From Gemella cuniculi DSM 15828 (GTDB taxonomy: Bacteria > Bacillota > Bacilli > Staphylococcales > Gemellaceae), in the NCBI RefSeq assembly GCF_000425665.1, contig NZ_AUDW01000008.1:1-64000 (forward strand): a DNA stretch of 64,000 nt. The letters run 5' to 3'. A model generated the notes under the pieces. It did no database searches. It saw only the letters and a program-made list of their open reading frames with translations, and was not told the DNA's origin. Positions 44,090 through 54,133 of this stretch are shown one piece after another. Position 1 is the stretch's first letter. Each line of letters begins with the position of its first letter. Made by a program: the position numbers and the translations under genes.

Positions 44090-44737
44090 TTACTTTCTTG
44101 TTGTTATAGTTATACCATCACCAAATGGCAATATCACACTATCATAATTTTCATGATTTAATAACCAAGTATTATAGTTATTTATTTTTCTAGAGAGTTG
44201 TTTCAAATCCCTGCTATGTTTTATAATACTTGGATCTGCTACCATCCCTTTAAACAAAACATTATCTGTAATAACAACTACATCTTTAGCAAAATATGGC
44301 TCATATAATTCAAAAAATTTTCTACTTTGACTTTTAGCACCATCAATAAAAACAATATCATAAGGTGCATTGACAATAACCTCATCTTGTAGATTTAATG
44401 CGTCTGCATGAAGCAAAGTAATTCTATCAGAAAGATCTCTTTTCTCAATATTTTTTTTTGCTTCATTATACATCACATCATCTCGCTCTATAGTCGTAAC
44501 TGAGCAACCTATACTTTCTGCTAATTTTATGGAAGTATATCCTATTGCAGTTCCTATTTCAAGTACGTTTTTTGCTTTCTTTATTTTTAAAATTTGAATT
44601 AAAAATCTAATTCCAATTTTATCAATAATAGGAACTTTATTTTCCTCAGCATATTTTTCTAGTTCTATATAAAATTCGTCAAAGTTTTCTAATAAATCTA
44701 TTACATAAAGATCATCTTTTGATTCTATCGCAACCAT
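44090..44737 (-). CDS. trmR: SAM-dependent O-methyltransferase, TrmR/YrrM-like
   Basis: This 215-residue class I methyltransferase has VLEIGTAIGYTSIKLA (SAM motif I), TTIERDDVMYNEAKKNI, and DIVFIDGAKSQSRKFFELY with the metal site. In Bacillus subtilis YrrM (TrmR) methylates ho5U34 of tRNA to mo5U. The two U32 genes downstream make the hydroxyl, so this operon holds the whole pathway. The chosen start at 44737 has GGAGGAGAAT before it; an ATG four codons earlier overlaps that site. Confidence 0.88.
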   Translation of the reverse strand: MVAIESKDDLYVIDLLENFDEFYIELEKYAEENKVPIIDKIGIRFLIQILKIKKAKNVLEIGTAIGYTSIKLAESIGCSVTTIERDDVMYNEAKKNIEKRDLSDRITLLHADALNLQDEVIVNAPYDIVFIDGAKSQSRKFFELYEPYFAKDVVVITDNVLFKGMVADPSIIKHSRDLKQLSRKINNYNTWLLNHENYDSVILPFGDGITITTRK

Positions 44738-44894
44738 ATTCTCCTCCATATTTATACATCATATTATAATATCATAAAATGCTTTGTAAATGCAATTATA
44801 AAGACTATACTATGCAAATTTATTCAAAAATTTTCCCAATATAATTTTTATTTATAATTTTAAATATGCATATAAAAAATATATATCAAAAATA

Positions 44895-44942
44895 AAAGAA
44901 CAATAAGTATTTTCAAATACATACTGTTCTTTCATTACTTAA
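44895..44942 (-). terminator. Terminator after pta
   Basis: AAAGAACA and TGTTCTTT arms enclose an inner AT-rich stem, and the minus strand continues TTATTTTTG. It lies about 13 bases after the pta stop. Confidence 0.7.
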
Positions 44943-44954
44943 TCACATTTTTTA

Positions 44955-45935
44955 TTATTCTGAAATAGCCTGAACTGCTGTAATTAAAGCTAATTTTAGT
45001 ACATCTCCTGATGAACAACCACGAGATAAATCATTAACTGGAGCATTTAATCCTTGTAAAATTGGACCTACTGCTTCAAATCCGCCCAAACGTTGAGCAA
45101 TTTTGTATCCAATATTTCCTGCTTCTAAACTTGGGAAAACGAACACCGTTGCATCCCCTTGAATTTCTGAATTTGGAGCTTTTAATCTCGCAACTGGTGG
45201 TACAAAAGCAGCATCAAATTGTAATTCACCACCTACTGGAAGTGTTGGAGCTTTTTCACGAACAAGTCTTGTAGCTTCTGCTACTTTCTTAGTTTCATCT
45301 GTTACTGCTGATCCCATTGTTGAAAAACTTAACATCGCAACTTTAGGATTAATATTGAAGCTTTTTGCTGTTTTTGCACTCTCCACAGCAATTTCTGCTA
45401 AACCTTGTGCATCTAAAGAAGTATTAATTGCACAATCTGCAAAAATAAATCTTGAAGCATTGCGTGACATAATAAATGCACCACTCGTTCTACTTACTCC
45501 TGGTTTAGTTTTAATAATTTGAAGTGCAGGACGAACCGTATCTCCTGTTGAATGAATAGCCCCAGATACTAAACCTGCCACTTCTCCCATATAAACCAGC
45601 ATAGTCCCAAAATAGTTAACATCTTTTAAAAGTTCACGAGCTTTTTCTTCTGATACTTTTCCTGCACGTCTTTCCAAAAACTTAGCCAGCATCTCATCAT
45701 ATTTCTCGTAATTCTCATGATCGATAAATTCTATCCCTGAAACATTTAAAAATAGCGGTTGTGCTAACTTTTCAACTTCTTCTCTTTTTCCGATAAGAAC
45801 TGGTTGCACATAACTTGTAGCACTAAGTTTTACCGCAGCTTCTAAAATACGTTCATCGTATGCTTCTGGCAATACTATACGAATTTTTTTCCCTTCTAAT
45901 TTTTCTTGAAGTTCCACAAATAAATTATTTGTCAT
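44955..45935 (-). CDS. pta: Phosphate acetyltransferase
   Basis: This 326-residue enzyme interconverts acetyl-CoA and acetyl phosphate, the step before acetate kinase in ATP-yielding acetate formation. It has the PTA family motifs MVYMGEVAGLVSGAIHSTGDTVRPALQIIKT, SRTSGAFIM and the C-terminal FPSLEAGNIGYKIAQRLGG. It is the short, single-domain type of Gram-positive bacteria. The start at 45935 has AGGAGG 8 bases before it, formed at the stop of the small epuA gene. No ackA gene is present here. It probably uses acetyl-CoA from the dehydrogenase operon. Confidence 0.95.
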   Translation of the reverse strand: MTNNLFVELQEKLEGKKIRIVLPEAYDERILEAAVKLSATSYVQPVLIGKREEVEKLAQPLFLNVSGIEFIDHENYEKYDEMLAKFLERRAGKVSEEKARELLKDVNYFGTMLVYMGEVAGLVSGAIHSTGDTVRPALQIIKTKPGVSRTSGAFIMSRNASRFIFADCAINTSLDAQGLAEIAVESAKTAKSFNINPKVAMLSFSTMGSAVTDETKKVAEATRLVREKAPTLPVGGELQFDAAFVPPVARLKAPNSEIQGDATVFVFPSLEAGNIGYKIAQRLGGFEAVGPILQGLNAPVNDLSRGCSSGDVLKLALITAVQAISE

Positions 45936-45947
45936 CTCCATATCCTC

Positions 45948-46115
45948 CTAATTGTATATAATATCTTTAATATGTTTTATTGACTTTAAACTTAAAGCAT
46001 CTATGATGCTACCCTTACCTAAAATTACATAGCCTAAAATAGTTCCAATATAAAATACAAGAATTATTAATACTATGTTTCTCAAATATCTCAAAAATCT
46101 ATTTTCTATTTTCAT
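45948..46115 (-). CDS. epuA: EpuA-like small membrane protein
   Basis: This 55-residue frame starts at ATG 46115, 9 bases after the murA stop. It has a basic N-terminus (KIENRFLRYLRN), one membrane helix (about 13-32) with the family GYVILGKGSIIDALS turn, and a short tail. It matches the EpuA family (often misnamed RNA polymerase subunit beta in databases), which lies just after murA in many Bacilli, and before endA in pneumococcus. Function is unknown. Its stop is followed at once by the pta ribosome site, so murA, epuA and pta form one gene string. I checked the translation codon by codon. Confidence 0.85.
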   Translation of the reverse strand: MKIENRFLRYLRNIVLIILVFYIGTILGYVILGKGSIIDALSLKSIKHIKDIIYN

Positions 46116-46124
46116 ACTGAGTAC

Positions 46125-47393
46125 CTACTCATCTATTCTCTTGATATCTGCACCTAATTTTCTCATTTTTTCTTCTATATCAACATAACCTCTATCAATA
46201 TGATAAATATCAATAATTTTTGTAGTTCCCTTAGCAATTAATCCAGCAATAATAAGTGCTGCTCCTGAACGAAGATCAGTCGCTCTTACTGTAGTTCCCT
46301 CTAGATGTGCAGGACCTTCTATCAGTGCGCTTCTTCCCTCTATTCTTATTTTTGCATTCATTCTTCTAAGTTCTTCTACGTGCATAAATCTATTTTCAAA
46401 AACAGTTTCGGTTATCGTACTTGTTCCATTTCCTAATAAAGTTAAAACACTTACTATTGATTGCATGTCTGTTAAGAAACCTGGATGTGGGAGAGTTTTT
46501 ACATCAATTGGTTTTAAAACATCTAAGTTATTACTGACTCTCATTGAATCCTCATAAATTTCAATATTTACACCCATTTCCCTCATTTTGCTTACTAATG
46601 CAACATTGTCTTTATATGGTGCACCTTTTATTAGAACATTACCTTTAGTAACTGCTGCAGCTATCATATAGGTTGCAGCTTCAACACGATCTGACATAAT
46701 CGTATACTCAGCACCTATAAGTTTTTCTACACCTTCTATTTCTAAAACAGAAGTTCCCTTCCCTGATATTTTCGCTCCCATTTTTGTTAAGAAGTTAATC
46801 ATATCTTCTATTTCAGGCTCTTGTGCTGCATTCACTATTATTGTTTTTCCTTTAGCTAAACAACTGGCCATAATAACATTCTGAGTTGCTCCTACGCTCG
46901 GAAAATCAAAGAAGATTGTTGTCCCAACCAAATCACCTTCAGCTTTTGCCTCAACAAAACCAGCATCTTGAATAATTTTAGCTCCTAACGATTCAAAACC
47001 TTTCAAATGCTGATCAATTGGTCTACTCCCTATTGAACATCCTCCTGGCATGGCAACCTTCGCTGATTTTTCGCGTGCTAGCATCGGCCCTAAAACAAGA
47101 AAAGATGCTCTCATTTTACTAACAAACTCGAACGATGCTTCTGTTATTAATGGTTTTCTCGCATCAATTTCAAGAGTATTTTCTTCAGGGTTATAATCCA
47201 CCTTAACTCCTAACGATTCAAATAATAAACTAATTGTTTTAATATCCGAGAGTTTAGGAACATTATAAAATTTACTAGTACCTTCTGTTGCTAATAATCC
47301 CGCTGCCACTATCGGCAACGCTGCATTTTTGGCACCAGATACTTGTACTTCACCTATTAAAGGAGTTCCTCCTTTAACCACTATTTTTTCCAA
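46125..47393 (-). CDS. murA: UDP-N-acetylglucosamine 1-carboxyvinyltransferase
   Basis: This 422-residue enzyme makes the first committed step of peptidoglycan synthesis, adding enolpyruvate from PEP to UDP-GlcNAc. The catalytic Cys, target of fosfomycin, lies in MPGGCSIGSRPIDQHLKG. Other motifs are GAKNAALPI near the start and LRSGAALIIAGLIAKGTT near the end. The length is normal. It is followed directly by the small epuA gene. Bacilli often have two MurA genes; only one is in this window. Confidence 0.97.
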   Translation of the reverse strand: MEKIVVKGGTPLIGEVQVSGAKNAALPIVAAGLLATEGTSKFYNVPKLSDIKTISLLFESLGVKVDYNPEENTLEIDARKPLITEASFEFVSKMRASFLVLGPMLAREKSAKVAMPGGCSIGSRPIDQHLKGFESLGAKIIQDAGFVEAKAEGDLVGTTIFFDFPSVGATQNVIMASCLAKGKTIIVNAAQEPEIEDMINFLTKMGAKISGKGTSVLEIEGVEKLIGAEYTIMSDRVEAATYMIAAAVTKGNVLIKGAPYKDNVALVSKMREMGVNIEIYEDSMRVSNNLDVLKPIDVKTLPHPGFLTDMQSIVSVLTLLGNGTSTITETVFENRFMHVEELRRMNAKIRIEGRSALIEGPAHLEGTTVRATDLRSGAALIIAGLIAKGTTKIIDIYHIDRGYVDIEEKMRKLGADIKRIDE

Positions 47394-47551
47394 GTTTATT
47401 CCTCCATATCTTTATTCAACATTCATACAGTTACTATACTACCACAAATCAAACAATAAATAAAGTTTGAATTTTTGTTTTTGTATATATCTGTGCTAAA
47501 AGTATATTTTTGTATACTTGCTAGTTATATATTTTTATGTATATCTCAATT

Positions 47552-47601
47552 AGAGAGAAACTTTTCACATTATTTTTTCAATAAAAATCCAGTTTCTCTC
47601 T
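47552..47601. terminator. Terminator between polC and murA
   Basis: A 10-bp stem (AGAGAGAAAC / GTTTCTCTCT) with a 30-base loop is U-rich on the plus strand and has an AT-rich tail on the minus strand. It lies about 60 bases after the polC stop. Confidence 0.6.
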
Positions 47602-47659
47602 TTGTTTTTATCTTTTAAATAAAGATTAAACTATTTTTACATATTTTAAATCTAGGTGT

Positions 47660-50600
47660 CTATAATTCATCAAAAAAAGATAGTTGTGCTCTTTCAGGGA
47701 GTCCTTTTAGAGTCCCCATTTCCCTCAAGTATTCTATTATTGTTGTAGAAACACTACCTCGTTTTGTTAAATCTTCAATCGATAAAAATGCTTTTTCTGC
47801 TCTTGCTTGAACAATTTTATTTGCAACATTATCACCCAATCCAGGCACTATCGAAAAAGGAGGAATCAAAGTATTATCCTCTATTATGTAATCATGACTT
47901 AATGACTTTTCTAAATCAACTTTTGAAAAAGAAAATCCACGCTCTAACATCTCGTTCGCTATTTCATAACTCACTAAAGCATCTTGATCTTTTTTAGTTA
48001 CTTCATTTTTATCTTTTTCTTTTATTTCTTTTATTTTTGCTTTTAGCGTTTTTTCACCTTTTACCACTGTAATTATATCAAAATCACTGGCTCTTACTGA
48101 ATAATATGCACAATAATAAATTAAAGGTTCATGCACTTTGAACCATGCTATTCTAAGTGCCATTAATACATAAGCACAAGCATGGGCTTTTGGAAACATG
48201 TATTTTATCTTCTTGCATGAATCAATATACCAATTTGGCACATTATTGTCTTTCATCGCTTTTTCAAATTCTTCTGTAAGTCCTTTACCTTTCCTTACAC
48301 TCTCCATTATTTTAAATGATAATCCCTCTTCTAGCCCAGCATGAATTAAGTACACCATAATATCATCACGACATCCAATTACATCTTTTAATTTACATGT
48401 GCCATTACGAATTAATTCTTGAGCATTTCCTAACCACACATCAGTCCCGTGTGATAATCCAGAAATTTGTACCAATTCTGAATATGTCGTTGGTTTTGTG
48501 TCATCCAACATCTGGATTACAAAATTAGTACCAAATTCTGGAATACCAAATGTTCCACTAGCTGAGTCAACCTGTTCACGAGTTACCCCTAATGCCTCTA
48601 CTCCAGAAAATATTTCCATAACTTTGGTATCAGATACATCTATAGTTTTTGGATCTATTCCTGATAAATCTTGAAGTTTTCTTATCATAGTTGGATCATC
48701 ATGCCCTAGTATATCAAATTTTAAAATATTGTCATGAATTGAATGGAAGTCAAAGTGAGTTGTACGCCATGGACTAGTCTCATCATCTGCTGGATATTGA
48801 TACGGAGTAAAATCAAATATATCCATATCATTTGGCACAACCAATATACCACCTGGGTGTTGTCCTGTTGTTCTCTTAGCTCCTTCACAACCTGCAGCTA
48901 TTCTTTCAATATCAATACTTCTTTTCTCTATTTCATTTTTCTCATAATAATCACGCGTAAAAGAATATGCTGTTTTTTCTGCAACGGTTGATATTGTTCC
49001 TGCTCTATAGACATAATCTTCTCCAAAAATCTCTTTTGTAAAATTATGTGCAGTAGCCTGATATTCCCCAGAAAAATTCAAATCTATATCAGGAACTTTA
49101 TCACCATTAAAACCTAAGAAAGTTTCAAATGGAATATCTTGTCCATCTTTTATCATCTTGACATCACAGTGTGGACAATTTTTATTTGGAAGGTCAAAAC
49201 CAGATGCATATTCTGCATTTAAAAAGAATTCATTGTGCTTACATTTCGGACAAACGTAGTGCGGAGCTAGAGGATTTACCTCTGTTATCTCCATCATTGT
49301 AGCGACTAATGAAGAACCTACAGATCCCCTTGACCCTACTAAATAACCATCATCAAGTGATTTTTTTACTAATTTATGAGATATTAAATAAACCACAGAA
49401 AATCCATTACCTATAATTGAATCTAATTCTTTTTCTAACCTTTTTTCTACTATTTCTGGAAGATTCTCACCGTATATTCTATGTGCCATAGTATAACTTA
49501 AATCACGAACCTCATCTGCTGCACCCTCAATATTCGGCGTATACAACTTATCTTTTAATGGCACCACAACTTCAATCATATTAGAAATTTTATGAGTATT
49601 TTCTATAACAATCTCTTTACAAAGTTCTTCATCCAAATATGAAAACTCTTTTAGCATTTCCTCTGTTGTTAAAAACGTTGACATTGGCTTTATATCCCTT
49701 GCTCCAGGGTTATTTTTTACTGTAAGACGTAAAATTTGTCTGTAATCACGTTGATAATCATCCAAGTAATAACAATCTCCTGTTGCTACTACTACTTTCC
49801 CCTTTTTTTGTGCTAACTCTATTAATTTTTTTAATAAGATTTCCAATTCATCTTTATCAAATATTCTCTCATTTCTTATAAAATTCTCATAATGATTTTT
49901 AGGTTGAATTTCTATATAATCATAAAATTCGATTATATTCTCTACTTTATCTTCTTTAGAATTTAATAATTCTTCAAAGACTTCATTATCAGAATTACCA
50001 CTTCCTATTAGCAAGTTTTCTCTGTATTTTGAAAGAAGACTTCTTGGAATAGTTGGTTTTCCCGATGATAAATAATCTGTACAACTATATGAAACTAACC
50101 TGAATAAATCTTTTAATCCAGCAGCATTTTTTACTAATATTGAACACGGAAAAGACCTTGAACGCTTATGTGCAAGTTTTAAATCTATTTTATCATCAAT
50201 TTCACTATGATATTCTATCCCTAAATCATAAAGTTGATCTAACATTTTTACAAAGATTTCTGCTGTTGCTTTTGTATCATAAATTGCTCTATGATGTTGA
50301 ACTAAACGAACTTTATATAACTTAGCTAAATTACTAAGTCCATGTCTTTTAGCTTCTTTATTCTCTGCTCTTGAAATAAACAATGTATCTATACTTGCAT
50401 TATTTTTATTCCTCAAACCTATTCTTTCAAAACTTTTATCTAAAAATCCTAAATCAAATTTTGCGTTGTGTGCTACTAAAATATCATCTTCATCAATCCA
50501 ATTGTAGAAGTTTGTCATTACTTCTTCCTCAAATGGTGCATCCTTCACATCATCATCAGTTATGCTAGTAAGTCGCGTAATTAACTCAGAAATAGACCTC

Positions 50601-52000
50601 CTAGGATTTATATAACTTTCAAAACTATCAACCTCTACCCCATTTCTCACTTTTACTGCCGCTATTTCTATCAGTCTATCACGTTCTGCTGACAAACCTG
50701 TTGTTTCTACGTCAAATACTACATACGTCGATTCTTTTAATTTTAACTCTTTTTTATTTGTCGTTGCAGTAATATCATCATCCATAATAAAAGCATTTAA
50801 ACCATAAATGGGTTTTATTTCTTTTCCTTTTGATTTTAAGCAAATTTCTGGATAGGCTTGAACACCATATGTATCTGTAAAAGCTATAGCTTCATGCCCC
50901 CATGACAGTGCTCTATTTATATAATCTTCTGCAGAAGATATTCCCTCAAGTTGACTCATTTTAGTGTGAGTATTCAATTCGATTCTCTTCTTGCCTTCAT
51001 ATTTATCTTTTTTCTCTTCTTTACTCGCCACTTCCAATGACTTCGGCTCTATAATAGTATCACGAAGATAAGGATCATTACTTACTGTTCCATGAACTTT
51101 TATCCATTGACCTTTTTTTATATCCTTAACTAGTTCAATTAACTGATTTCTTCTATTGTTCTGAAATTTTGAATTAGGATTGTTTCCAAATAGTCTTAAA
51201 ACAATAGAATCACTGTAGTCTGTTATCTTCAATCTATGTTGACTAGAACCATTTCTATGCACAATCTCTTCTTTGCCGAATACTTGAGCCATTATTGTGA
51301 CATCACCTGAATAGCCAATCACATCTTTGATTTCTACTATATCAACATCTCGAATTTCTTTTCCATACCTATTACCACCACCAAAATTTGAGAACTTCTT
51401 CTCCGTTTCTTTTGGTTTTCGCTCAGCTTCTTTTCGTTCAAATTCTTCTAATTTTTCTATTTCCTTGGAAATTTTTTCTTCTTGACGCTCAATCACATCT
51501 TCTACATTTGTTTTTGCAAATTTAGGTTTAATATCTTTTATTTCTATCCCTAGTCTATCATAACTTAAAATTAAATTTTCTTTTTTTTCGTTTATAAAAT
51601 TGTTCCAAATTGATGGAACCATATTTTTTACAAAAAGAATATTTTCTTTTATGTCAACTTCACCAAGCAAAATACTTTCCAACAAAATTTCGGATAGATC
51701 TGAAAAATTTTCTAAAATAATATATTTCCAATAATCTTTAATTTGCTCATCAGTAATTTCCTCGCTCACACTTAGACGATAATTAACGAGATAGTCTCCT
51801 AAAAAACTATCTCGCAATTTTTGAATAAGTAGCGTTAGAGAGGTAGTACTTGGCAAACTTTTTCCACTAAAATTAAAAGTCCAAACTTTATTTTTATTGT
51901 CTTTTTCTATATTATCTAAAGAAAAATTTACAAATTCAGTATTGGCTAATTCTTCTAATTCTAGTGTTCTGATTAATAGAGAAAAATGCTTATTACTCAT
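47660..52000 (-). CDS. polC: DNA polymerase III alpha subunit, PolC type
   Basis: The 1446-residue PolC is the main replicative polymerase of low-GC Gram-positives. Domains in order: PolC N-terminal region (1-200), OB fold (about 220-310), PHP domain split by an inserted 3'-5' exonuclease (about 425-590) with FDVETTGL and HNAKFDLGFLD, then the catalytic palm and fingers (about 800-1200, with a CPKCKHNEFF...CPHCDVK zinc site and GSRGSVGSSLVATMMEITEVNPL), and the C-terminal tHhH and duplex-binding region. The acidic catalytic residues lie in VPDIDLNFSG. It is single, with a spacer of about 170 bases to proS. Confidence 0.98.
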   Translation of the reverse strand: MSNKHFSLLIRTLELEELANTEFVNFSLDNIEKDNKNKVWTFNFSGKSLPSTTSLTLLIQKLRDSFLGDYLVNYRLSVSEEITDEQIKDYWKYIILENFSDLSEILLESILLGEVDIKENILFVKNMVPSIWNNFINEKKENLILSYDRLGIEIKDIKPKFAKTNVEDVIERQEEKISKEIEKLEEFERKEAERKPKETEKKFSNFGGGNRYGKEIRDVDIVEIKDVIGYSGDVTIMAQVFGKEEIVHRNGSSQHRLKITDYSDSIVLRLFGNNPNSKFQNNRRNQLIELVKDIKKGQWIKVHGTVSNDPYLRDTIIEPKSLEVASKEEKKDKYEGKKRIELNTHTKMSQLEGISSAEDYINRALSWGHEAIAFTDTYGVQAYPEICLKSKGKEIKPIYGLNAFIMDDDITATTNKKELKLKESTYVVFDVETTGLSAERDRLIEIAAVKVRNGVEVDSFESYINPRRSISELITRLTSITDDDVKDAPFEEEVMTNFYNWIDEDDILVAHNAKFDLGFLDKSFERIGLRNKNNASIDTLFISRAENKEAKRHGLSNLAKLYKVRLVQHHRAIYDTKATAEIFVKMLDQLYDLGIEYHSEIDDKIDLKLAHKRSRSFPCSILVKNAAGLKDLFRLVSYSCTDYLSSGKPTIPRSLLSKYRENLLIGSGNSDNEVFEELLNSKEDKVENIIEFYDYIEIQPKNHYENFIRNERIFDKDELEILLKKLIELAQKKGKVVVATGDCYYLDDYQRDYRQILRLTVKNNPGARDIKPMSTFLTTEEMLKEFSYLDEELCKEIVIENTHKISNMIEVVVPLKDKLYTPNIEGAADEVRDLSYTMAHRIYGENLPEIVEKRLEKELDSIIGNGFSVVYLISHKLVKKSLDDGYLVGSRGSVGSSLVATMMEITEVNPLAPHYVCPKCKHNEFFLNAEYASGFDLPNKNCPHCDVKMIKDGQDIPFETFLGFNGDKVPDIDLNFSGEYQATAHNFTKEIFGEDYVYRAGTISTVAEKTAYSFTRDYYEKNEIEKRSIDIERIAAGCEGAKRTTGQHPGGILVVPNDMDIFDFTPYQYPADDETSPWRTTHFDFHSIHDNILKFDILGHDDPTMIRKLQDLSGIDPKTIDVSDTKVMEIFSGVEALGVTREQVDSASGTFGIPEFGTNFVIQMLDDTKPTTYSELVQISGLSHGTDVWLGNAQELIRNGTCKLKDVIGCRDDIMVYLIHAGLEEGLSFKIMESVRKGKGLTEEFEKAMKDNNVPNWYIDSCKKIKYMFPKAHACAYVLMALRIAWFKVHEPLIYYCAYYSVRASDFDIITVVKGEKTLKAKIKEIKEKDKNEVTKKDQDALVSYEIANEMLERGFSFSKVDLEKSLSHDYIIEDNTLIPPFSIVPGLGDNVANKIVQARAEKAFLSIEDLTKRGSVSTTIIEYLREMGTLKGLPERAQLSFFDEL

Positions 52001-52073
52001 AGTTCCTCCTTAATTTATATACGCAATTTCTTCAAAGACTATTTAAATTCTTCTTTATCTATTATACTATATA

Positions 52074-52149
52074 ATGCCGACCAAAAACAAATTTTAGTAA
52101 CAAAATATACTTTTTATATTTTTCTAAAATTTTTGTTTTTGATCGGCAT
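52074..52149. repeat. Long imperfect inverted repeat between polC and proS
   Basis: Arms of about 24 and 26 bases (52074-52097 and 52124-52149) pair ATGCCGACCAAAAACAAA with TTTTTGTTTTTGATCGGCAT-like sequence around a 26-base AT-rich loop. Only a few mismatches or slips are needed. It could be a long terminator for proS, which ends just beside it. The GCCGA/TCGGC ends stand out from the local AT background. Confidence 0.65.
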
Positions 52150-52170
52150 AAATTATAATTTTAGTATTTT

Positions 52171-53871
52171 TTATTTATAAAATACTTCTACTTTTTCTAA
52201 GATGCTCTCTACGCCCACATCTTCTTTTTCTAACGTTTTTCTATCTTTTATCTCTACTATATTCTCGCTAGCTTTTTTACCTACGATAATTTGTAGGGGC
52301 ATTCCAATTAAATCTGCATCATTAAATTTAACTCCTGCACGCTCATTTCTATCATCATATAATACTTCATAACCAGCTTTAGTTAATTTCTCATATAATT
52401 CTTCACTTAATTTCACTTGCTCTTCTTTCTTAGTATCTAAGCACAGCAAATGCACTTGATAAGGTGTTACTTCTTTTGGCCAAATAATACCATTTTTGTC
52501 ATTGTGTTGCTCTATAATTGCAGAAACAAGTCTCGTTATACCAATACCATAACATCCCATATGGAAATAATTAGCACGACCATTTGCATCAAGATAAGTT
52601 ACATTCATAGCTTCTGAATATCCTTGACCAAGTTCAAAAACTTGTCCTATTTCTATCCCCTTAGCAAATTTTACTGGACCTGATAAATCTTCTGCTAAAT
52701 CTCCTTCTTCTATCATGCGCAAATCATAATGAGCATCGATAGGATAATCACCAGGATTTACATTAATGTAGTGGAATCCTTTTTTATTTGCTCCACAACT
52801 GTGATTGTACATATATTTAATTGCATTATCACCAATTACTTTACAGTTTTTGATATCGAATGGTCCCATATAACCTACGCAACTACCCATAACTTTTTCA
52901 ATTTCATCTTCTGTTGCCATTTCAACTTCAGAAGTTCCAGTAGCTTTCTTAAATTTAAGTTCGTTAAGTTGATCATTACCACGCATAAGGACTAAATAAA
53001 ACTCGCCATCTGCTTTTAGAGCTAATGCTTTCATCGCTCGATTAGTTTCCACACCACAATAAGCTGCTATATCATCAATAGTCTGTTGATTTGGCGTTTC
53101 TAGTAATTCACGTTCTTTTTTCTCAAATCCAGTTGGCATTGTATAATTATCTTCCACAACAACCGCTGTCTCTATGTTAGCTGCATAATCACTCTCTTCA
53201 GTATAAACTATTGTATCTTCACCTACTTCTGCAAGTGCTTGAAATTCATGTGTATAACTTCCTCCAATATTTCCTGAATCAGCTTTTACAGCACGATATT
53301 TCAAATCAAATCTATCATAAATTCTACAGTATGCATTATAATAATCTACATACGTCTCTCTTAACGATTCTGGTGAATCATGGAATGAATAACCATCTTT
53401 CATGATAAATTCTTTTCCGCGTAATAAACCTAAACGCGGTCTCATTTCATCACGGAACTTAGTTTGAATTTGATATAAATTTACTGGAAGTTGTTTATAA
53501 GATGTAACCATATTATTTACAGTTTGACAAATAATTTCTTCTGCAGTTGGGCTTAGTGCATAACCTGCACCTTTTCTGTCAATAAGCCTCATAAGCTCAT
53601 CACCCATTTTATACCAACGTCCAGATTCTTTCCAATAATCTTCTGATTGTAAAATCGGCATAAGCAATTCAACTGCTCCAAATGCCTCATGTTCTTCTCT
53701 TACTACTCTTTCAATATTTCTTATTACTTTATAAGCTAAGGGAAGATAAGTATAAACTCCCGCAGATACCTGCTTCACCATCCCCGCTTTTATAAGCAAC
53801 TTATGACTGATTGCTTCTGCAGAGGATGGTACTTCTCTTGTTGTTGGAATAAATGTTCTTGATTGTCTCAT
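52171..53871 (-). CDS. proS: Prolyl-tRNA synthetase (bacterial type with editing domain)
   Basis: This enzyme of about 566 residues is a class II synthetase. Motif 1/2 regions are FRDEMRPRLGLLRGKEFIMKDGYSFH and the C-terminal anticodon domain is at about 465-566. An inserted editing (YbaK-like INS) domain of about 160 residues lies between motifs 2 and 3 (about 230-390), the bacterial type. I start at ATG 53871 because AGGTGG lies 8 bases before it; the ATG six codons earlier overlaps that site. A TATGTTATAAT extended -10 lies close upstream, so there is no T-box leader. Confidence 0.96.
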   Translation of the reverse strand: MRQSRTFIPTTREVPSSAEAISHKLLIKAGMVKQVSAGVYTYLPLAYKVIRNIERVVREEHEAFGAVELLMPILQSEDYWKESGRWYKMGDELMRLIDRKGAGYALSPTAEEIICQTVNNMVTSYKQLPVNLYQIQTKFRDEMRPRLGLLRGKEFIMKDGYSFHDSPESLRETYVDYYNAYCRIYDRFDLKYRAVKADSGNIGGSYTHEFQALAEVGEDTIVYTEESDYAANIETAVVVEDNYTMPTGFEKKERELLETPNQQTIDDIAAYCGVETNRAMKALALKADGEFYLVLMRGNDQLNELKFKKATGTSEVEMATEDEIEKVMGSCVGYMGPFDIKNCKVIGDNAIKYMYNHSCGANKKGFHYINVNPGDYPIDAHYDLRMIEEGDLAEDLSGPVKFAKGIEIGQVFELGQGYSEAMNVTYLDANGRANYFHMGCYGIGITRLVSAIIEQHNDKNGIIWPKEVTPYQVHLLCLDTKKEEQVKLSEELYEKLTKAGYEVLYDDRNERAGVKFNDADLIGMPLQIIVGKKASENIVEIKDRKTLEKEDVGVESILEKVEVFYK

Positions 53872-54133
53872 AACAATACCACCTCTCATTTTTAAATTAC
53901 TATTATTATAACATAGATTTCAAATATTTTCTTAACAAATTTTATAAAATTAATTTTTTTATTTACATTTCATATGTTATACAAAATACGACCATAAACA
54001 TTTTCCTAAAATTAGACAAATTCTGGGTATAAAATTAAAAAATATTATGAAAAATAAAAGATTAAAACTATAGTATTTTCATTTTTTATTAGAATATAGT
54101 ATAATAAAAGGATAATAATTTGTGGAGGGATAC

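Noticed and set aside
53872-54133. T-box leader upstream of proS
   Set aside because: The extended -10 of proS lies about 30-40 bases before its start; there is no space for a T-box.
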